This document shows positions 60,962 to 64,000 of a DNA stretch of 64,000 bases, piece after piece. Where the stretch lies: the NCBI GenBank assembly GCA_003327455.1, contig QOQU01000003.1, positions 372,001 to 436,000 on the forward strand. Reading direction: 5' to 3'. The first letter of the stretch is position 1; the number at the start of each line of letters is the position of its first letter. Source of the stretch: Anaerolineae bacterium. Lineage in GTDB: Bacteria > Chloroflexota > Anaerolineae > Anaerolineales > UBA4823. Under the pieces are notes generated by a model. That model did no database searches. It saw only the letters and a program-made list of their open reading frames with translations, and was not told where the DNA came from. Made by a program: the position numbers and the translations under genes.

Positions 60962-61855
60962 ATGAAAAGGATAAATGACTTCAAGCGACTTTTTATTGGG
61001 GGGTTGATGGGATGCCTGCTGGCTTTATTTCTGGCGACCCCTGTCTGGAGTGCGGTGACGTTGAAGTCCTTCGATGTGCGTTGGAATGGCAGTCGGGTGG
61101 TTTTGAAATGGGAGACAGCTACCGAGATGGACAACCTTGGTTTTATGGTGAAGCGCAAATTGACCAATGGAAGTGGAGATTTTCAGGTTGTCGAACTTTG
61201 CGCGAAAGAAACTGTCTGTACGGAAGAGGAGAAAGAAGATTTTATTGATACCAAGGGGGACATAAGCGGATACACCTATGGCAATTATTACGATGATAGT
61301 GTGGAAGAAGGTCGAACCTATACCTACCAGTTAATCGCCATCGATACCAATCAACAGGAGGAGATTGCCGAAACCAAAACGATCCGCACAATTTTAGAAA
61401 CCCCTACCCCAACTCCGACTTCAACCAGCACTATAACATTGACTCCAACCCCGACTGCGACTGCGACTAGAACAACAAGGCCCAATAACCCCAACCGGAC
61501 GCGCACAACGGTTCCTCCAACACCAACAGCGACGGCGCGGGTATTGCTGGCAACCCCAACGATTCCACCTGCTCCTCCAACGGTCCAAACCCCGACCTCA
61601 ACCCCTGAACCCCTCCCTACGGAGACCACTCAGATTATTGAGATTCCTACCCTGCCTTTGCCGAGCATCACCCTGATTTATCCCGATACGCCAACCCCAA
61701 TGCTAGAAAATCAATCCCCAACCCCTGAAGTAGGCTCGGTACCCGATAACGCCCGCTGGCTGACGCCCGGCAGGCTTTTGGTGATCGGCGTGATCGTTTT
61801 CATCTGGTTGATCCTTGGCGGGGCATTTGTGTTTGCCCTGCGAAAAATTCAATGA
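60962..61855 (+). CDS. Exported FN3-like protein with Pro/Thr stalk and C-terminal anchor
   Basis: A 297-residue protein. A signal peptide (GGLMGCLLALFLATPVWSA) precedes an FN3-like domain with LKWETATEMDNLGF at residues about 42-55. A Pro/Thr-rich stalk (about residues 140-255) follows, then a membrane helix at about 268-290 and the end ALRKIQ. This gives a surface-displayed domain held on a flexible stalk. The domain is related to the first gene of the cassette. The stop overlaps the next start (ATGA). The C-terminal anchor (linker, helix, basic end) resembles sorting-type tails, but no sorting motif such as LPxTG is seen. Confidence 0.8.
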   Translation: MKRINDFKRLFIGGLMGCLLALFLATPVWSAVTLKSFDVRWNGSRVVLKWETATEMDNLGFMVKRKLTNGSGDFQVVELCAKETVCTEEEKEDFIDTKGDISGYTYGNYYDDSVEEGRTYTYQLIAIDTNQQEEIAETKTIRTILETPTPTPTSTSTITLTPTPTATATRTTRPNNPNRTRTTVPPTPTATARVLLATPTIPPAPPTVQTPTSTPEPLPTETTQIIEIPTLPLPSITLIYPDTPTPMLENQSPTPEVGSVPDNARWLTPGRLLVIGVIVFIWLILGGAFVFALRKIQ

Positions 61856-64000
61856 AAAAAGCGGTGATTTTCTTCAAGCCGAGAGGAGTTTTCCTGGCGG
61901 GAGTTGTGGTTTTGCTGAGCTGGCTCAGCGCTTGCACGGTTCTACGATCAGTCCAACCTCAATATCGTTCTACGGGTGAAGGGCAAGGAGTCAAGATCGC
62001 TGCTCCAGCCGACGCAATGATTTCCCTCCCTCTCAATCAACTGCGCTCTTTTGGGTATGGTGAGGCAGATACGGAACAGTGGGTTCTATCTTTTCGAGGT
62101 GTGCAGATTCCGTATTGGATCCTGAAAGCCCACCAGCTTGTGTTTTATTCACCTCCCACAAAAAGTGAATACTGGGAAGAAAACACATTCCTGTTTCAAC
62201 CTCGTTCCCGATTTATCTCCAACCCCGATCCGCAACTTTTGACCTTATTGCAGACTCCTCAGCTTCCAGCCCCGAGTTTTTTAGAGCAGCAACCGGCACA
62301 GACAGTGTTGACTTACCATAAAATTGAAGAAGACCAGGTATATCAGTCCCAGGCGGAAGGAGATCACTGGTTGTGGGAAAAATTGGTGAATTCCCAACAG
62401 AAAAGGATTGCTGTTCCGTTTGCGGATGTTCCTGCGGGCGATGTTTTCGTGCGCATGGTGATTTTTTCTACGACCGAAGCGCCAACCGCCCCTGATCATC
62501 GCTTGCAAATCAGCGTGAATGACCAGTTCCTGGAAGAAATTGCGTGGGATGGAAAAGGGTTGCAAAGTATTGAAAAGGTGTTACCTGGTAAAGTGTTTCG
62601 GGAAGGTGAAAATCTGGTGTCCCTCTCGATTCCAGAGATTGAGGGCGTGTTTGCACAGGTCAGTTATTTAGATAAACTCGAGATATTTTCCTGGCAAAGA
62701 ATTCCTTTTCAGGCAAAACAATTGAGGTTTTACGCAAACCGCGCGGTCGATTTTGGTTTGGTTGAGAGAAAGGGGGAGGCGATACGGGTTTATGATTTGA
62801 ACGACTTTCTCAATCCCAAAGAATTTAAAATCGGTGAAGATGAATTTCCTGAAGGTGGTCTAAAACCATACCTGTGGGTCACAGAAGACGGATTCCGGCA
62901 ACCGACTGAATTGCGAGCCATCGTTGAGGATCAACCTTCTCCTGAAGAACAAACGCAGGATATCGAGTATTTAGCAATTGGCCAGCGTGATCTACTCGAG
63001 CCCTTACAACCCTTACTGGAGTTGCGCCAGCAGCAAGGGTTGTCTGTGGCGGCAAAAAGCGTCGAGGAGATCTACGACCAGTTTTACGGATTCGCCGAAC
63101 CGCAGGCGATTCGGCATTACTTGATGAATTCTCTGCGTGAAAATCCCTCCCTGAAATATGTGTTGCTGGTTGGGGATGCAACATACGATCCAGCGGGAAA
63201 GGTCAGTAGGGTCGAAAATAACCGTTTGCCCACCTATTTTATTGAGACGATTTTTGGAGGACAAACTTCCAGCGAGTTGCCATTTGCTTTACTCGATGAC
63301 CAGAATTACGATCCAGAAACCCTGCCGATATTTCAGCCGCAGGTAGCTGTAGGTCGGGTGCCAGCCAGTTCAGCCAGGCAAATTCAAGCCTGGGTTTCTA
63401 AGGTTCTTGAATATGAGAAGGGGAATAAGAAACCGGCAAGGGATGCTGTCCTGGCGATAGCCGATCCTTATGAGGATTATTTTGGGCGAGACGCAGAAGC
63501 GTTTGCCGCTCTTTGGGGTGATACAATCGAAGAAGAAATCTACTTGCCTCAATCTGGTGAAAGTGATCTGGAGAACAAGATACGAAACTACTTTCAGCAG
63601 GATTATTCCTTGATCGCTTATTTCGGTCATGGCGCCATCGATTTATGGGGCAAAGACGAGATTTTCTCCGCTAAGGAAGCTCAAAAATTGGTTGAGCAAG
63701 CCAGTTATCCATTGGTGCTTAACTTTACCTGCCTGACCGGTTATTATATTCACCCGGAAGCAATTTCTCTGACAGAGGCGCTGTTGTGGAATCCTGACGG
63801 AGGGACAATTTTTGTCATTGCTCCCACCAGCCTGACTCTTGCCGATGATCAGAGTTTCTTCTGGAAAGCGTTTGTTGAGAGTTATCTTCTCGCAGGAGAA
63901 GGGCGGATTGGAGATATTTGGATGGCTACCTTTCCCAAAATCCCTTTGACCAGTGCAGGGGTTCGAGACGTTGTGGCAACTTATACCTTCTTTGGTGATC
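61852..64000 (+). CDS. Second C25 (gingipain-type) peptidase, a lipoprotein; cut by the right edge
   Basis: The frame is open from the ATG at 61852 to the end of the window (716 codons) without a stop. The N-terminus has a lipobox LSAC (Cys27) after a hydrophobic stretch, so it is lipid-anchored. The C25 domain has YVLLVGDATYDPAG, catalytic His593 in AYFGHGAIDLWG and Cys627 in NFTCLTGYY. The His-to-Cys distance is 34 residues, exactly as in the peptidase at 56919. The start overlaps the preceding FN3-like gene. The C-terminus lies outside the window, so the presence of a C-terminal tail cannot be checked. Confidence 0.85.
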   Translation, partial: MKKAVIFFKPRGVFLAGVVVLLSWLSACTVLRSVQPQYRSTGEGQGVKIAAPADAMISLPLNQLRSFGYGEADTEQWVLSFRGVQIPYWILKAHQLVFYSPPTKSEYWEENTFLFQPRSRFISNPDPQLLTLLQTPQLPAPSFLEQQPAQTVLTYHKIEEDQVYQSQAEGDHWLWEKLVNSQQKRIAVPFADVPAGDVFVRMVIFSTTEAPTAPDHRLQISVNDQFLEEIAWDGKGLQSIEKVLPGKVFREGENLVSLSIPEIEGVFAQVSYLDKLEIFSWQRIPFQAKQLRFYANRAVDFGLVERKGEAIRVYDLNDFLNPKEFKIGEDEFPEGGLKPYLWVTEDGFRQPTELRAIVEDQPSPEEQTQDIEYLAIGQRDLLEPLQPLLELRQQQGLSVAAKSVEEIYDQFYGFAEPQAIRHYLMNSLRENPSLKYVLLVGDATYDPAGKVSRVENNRLPTYFIETIFGGQTSSELPFALLDDQNYDPETLPIFQPQVAVGRVPASSARQIQAWVSKVLEYEKGNKKPARDAVLAIADPYEDYFGRDAEAFAALWGDTIEEEIYLPQSGESDLENKIRNYFQQDYSLIAYFGHGAIDLWGKDEIFSAKEAQKLVEQASYPLVLNFTCLTGYYIHPEAISLTEALLWNPDGGTIFVIAPTSLTLADDQSFFWKAFVESYLLAGEGRIGDIWMATFPKIPLTSAGVRDVVATYTFFGD

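Noticed and set aside
61351-61629. Minus-strand Val/Gly-rich open frame and a possible DNA repeat in the Pro/Thr stalk region
   Set aside because: The frame is the complement of the Pro/Thr codons. The repetition is protein-level low complexity, not an ordered tandem DNA repeat or CRISPR.

Overview
The window looks like a chromosomal segment of a bacterium of the phylum Chloroflexota, probably class Anaerolineae. This is an inference from gene content. The pointers are a secretin-less Tad pilus locus, many multi-pass GT-C-like and YfhO-like membrane proteins, secreted PPC/FN3/kelch proteins, TTG starts, and several genes that seem to be transcribed without a leader. No rRNA, tRNA, CRISPR array, phage gene or transposase was recognised. 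Composition is moderate in GC apart from one clearly AT-rich block at about 42.8-49.4 kb.

Layout. (1) 0-6.5 kb: six tightly packed genes, five of them multi-pass membrane proteins of glycosyltransferase-C type plus an NAD-dependent sugar epimerase; this is a cell-surface glycan operon entering from upstream. (2) 6.5-14.7 kb: a NarL-type response regulator and a DegS-like sensor kinase, then a Tad/Flp pilus locus (flp pilin with its own promoter and terminator, cpaB, tadZ/cpaE, tadA/cpaF, tadB, tadC). (3) 14.7-16.8 kb: comF, long-form hpf, folE. (4) 16.9-20.6 kb: a thioredoxin-like lipoprotein and a copper-resistance operon csoR-copZ-copA with a readable promoter and CsoR-type operator. (5) 20.6-25.7 kb: a Tat-signal L,D-transpeptidase, CcdA, a glutaredoxin-DUF2085 fusion, pgeF/yfiH, yggS, yggT, yggU. 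(6) 25.7-28.7 kb, minus strand: a zinc-ribbon coiled-coil protein and a membrane-anchored NACHT-HEAT NTPase. (7) 28.8-37.8 kb: an operon of four large membrane proteins (two of them tandem paralogues, one YfhO family), MoxR and DUF58. (8) 37.8-42.7 kb: AlaX on the minus strand, then a plus-strand operon of histone-deacetylase-like, OsmC, HD-hydrolase, nucleoside phosphorylase and a LuxR-TM-kelch protein. (9) 42.8-49.0 kb: an AT-rich surface-polysaccharide island with two glycosyltransferases, two methyltransferases, a four-repeat secreted protein and a lipoprotein. (10) 49.4-55.5 kb: a large GT-C-like membrane protein, a DPM1-like GT2 and a multi-domain secreted M23 peptidase. (11) 55.6-64 kb: an unusual cassette of two FN3-like membrane-anchored proteins, an HPr-kinase-like ATPase, two C25 (gingipain-type) cysteine peptidases, a SipW-type S26 peptidase and a PqqD-like protein. 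It runs off the right edge.

The cassette in (11) is the best candidate for an undescribed system. It combines components known from peptide-modification and export loci (HprK-like ATPase, PqqD, S26 peptidase) with paired C25 proteases and paired FN3 proteins, all overlapping or tightly spaced. Two further threads cross the window. Three exported proteins share a short hydrophobic C-terminal tail of the form LLPII/LPLLKR/FPIIFR. Four genes lack a Shine-Dalgarno sequence and have a -10 box ending only 6-10 bases before the start codon, which suggests leaderless transcripts.
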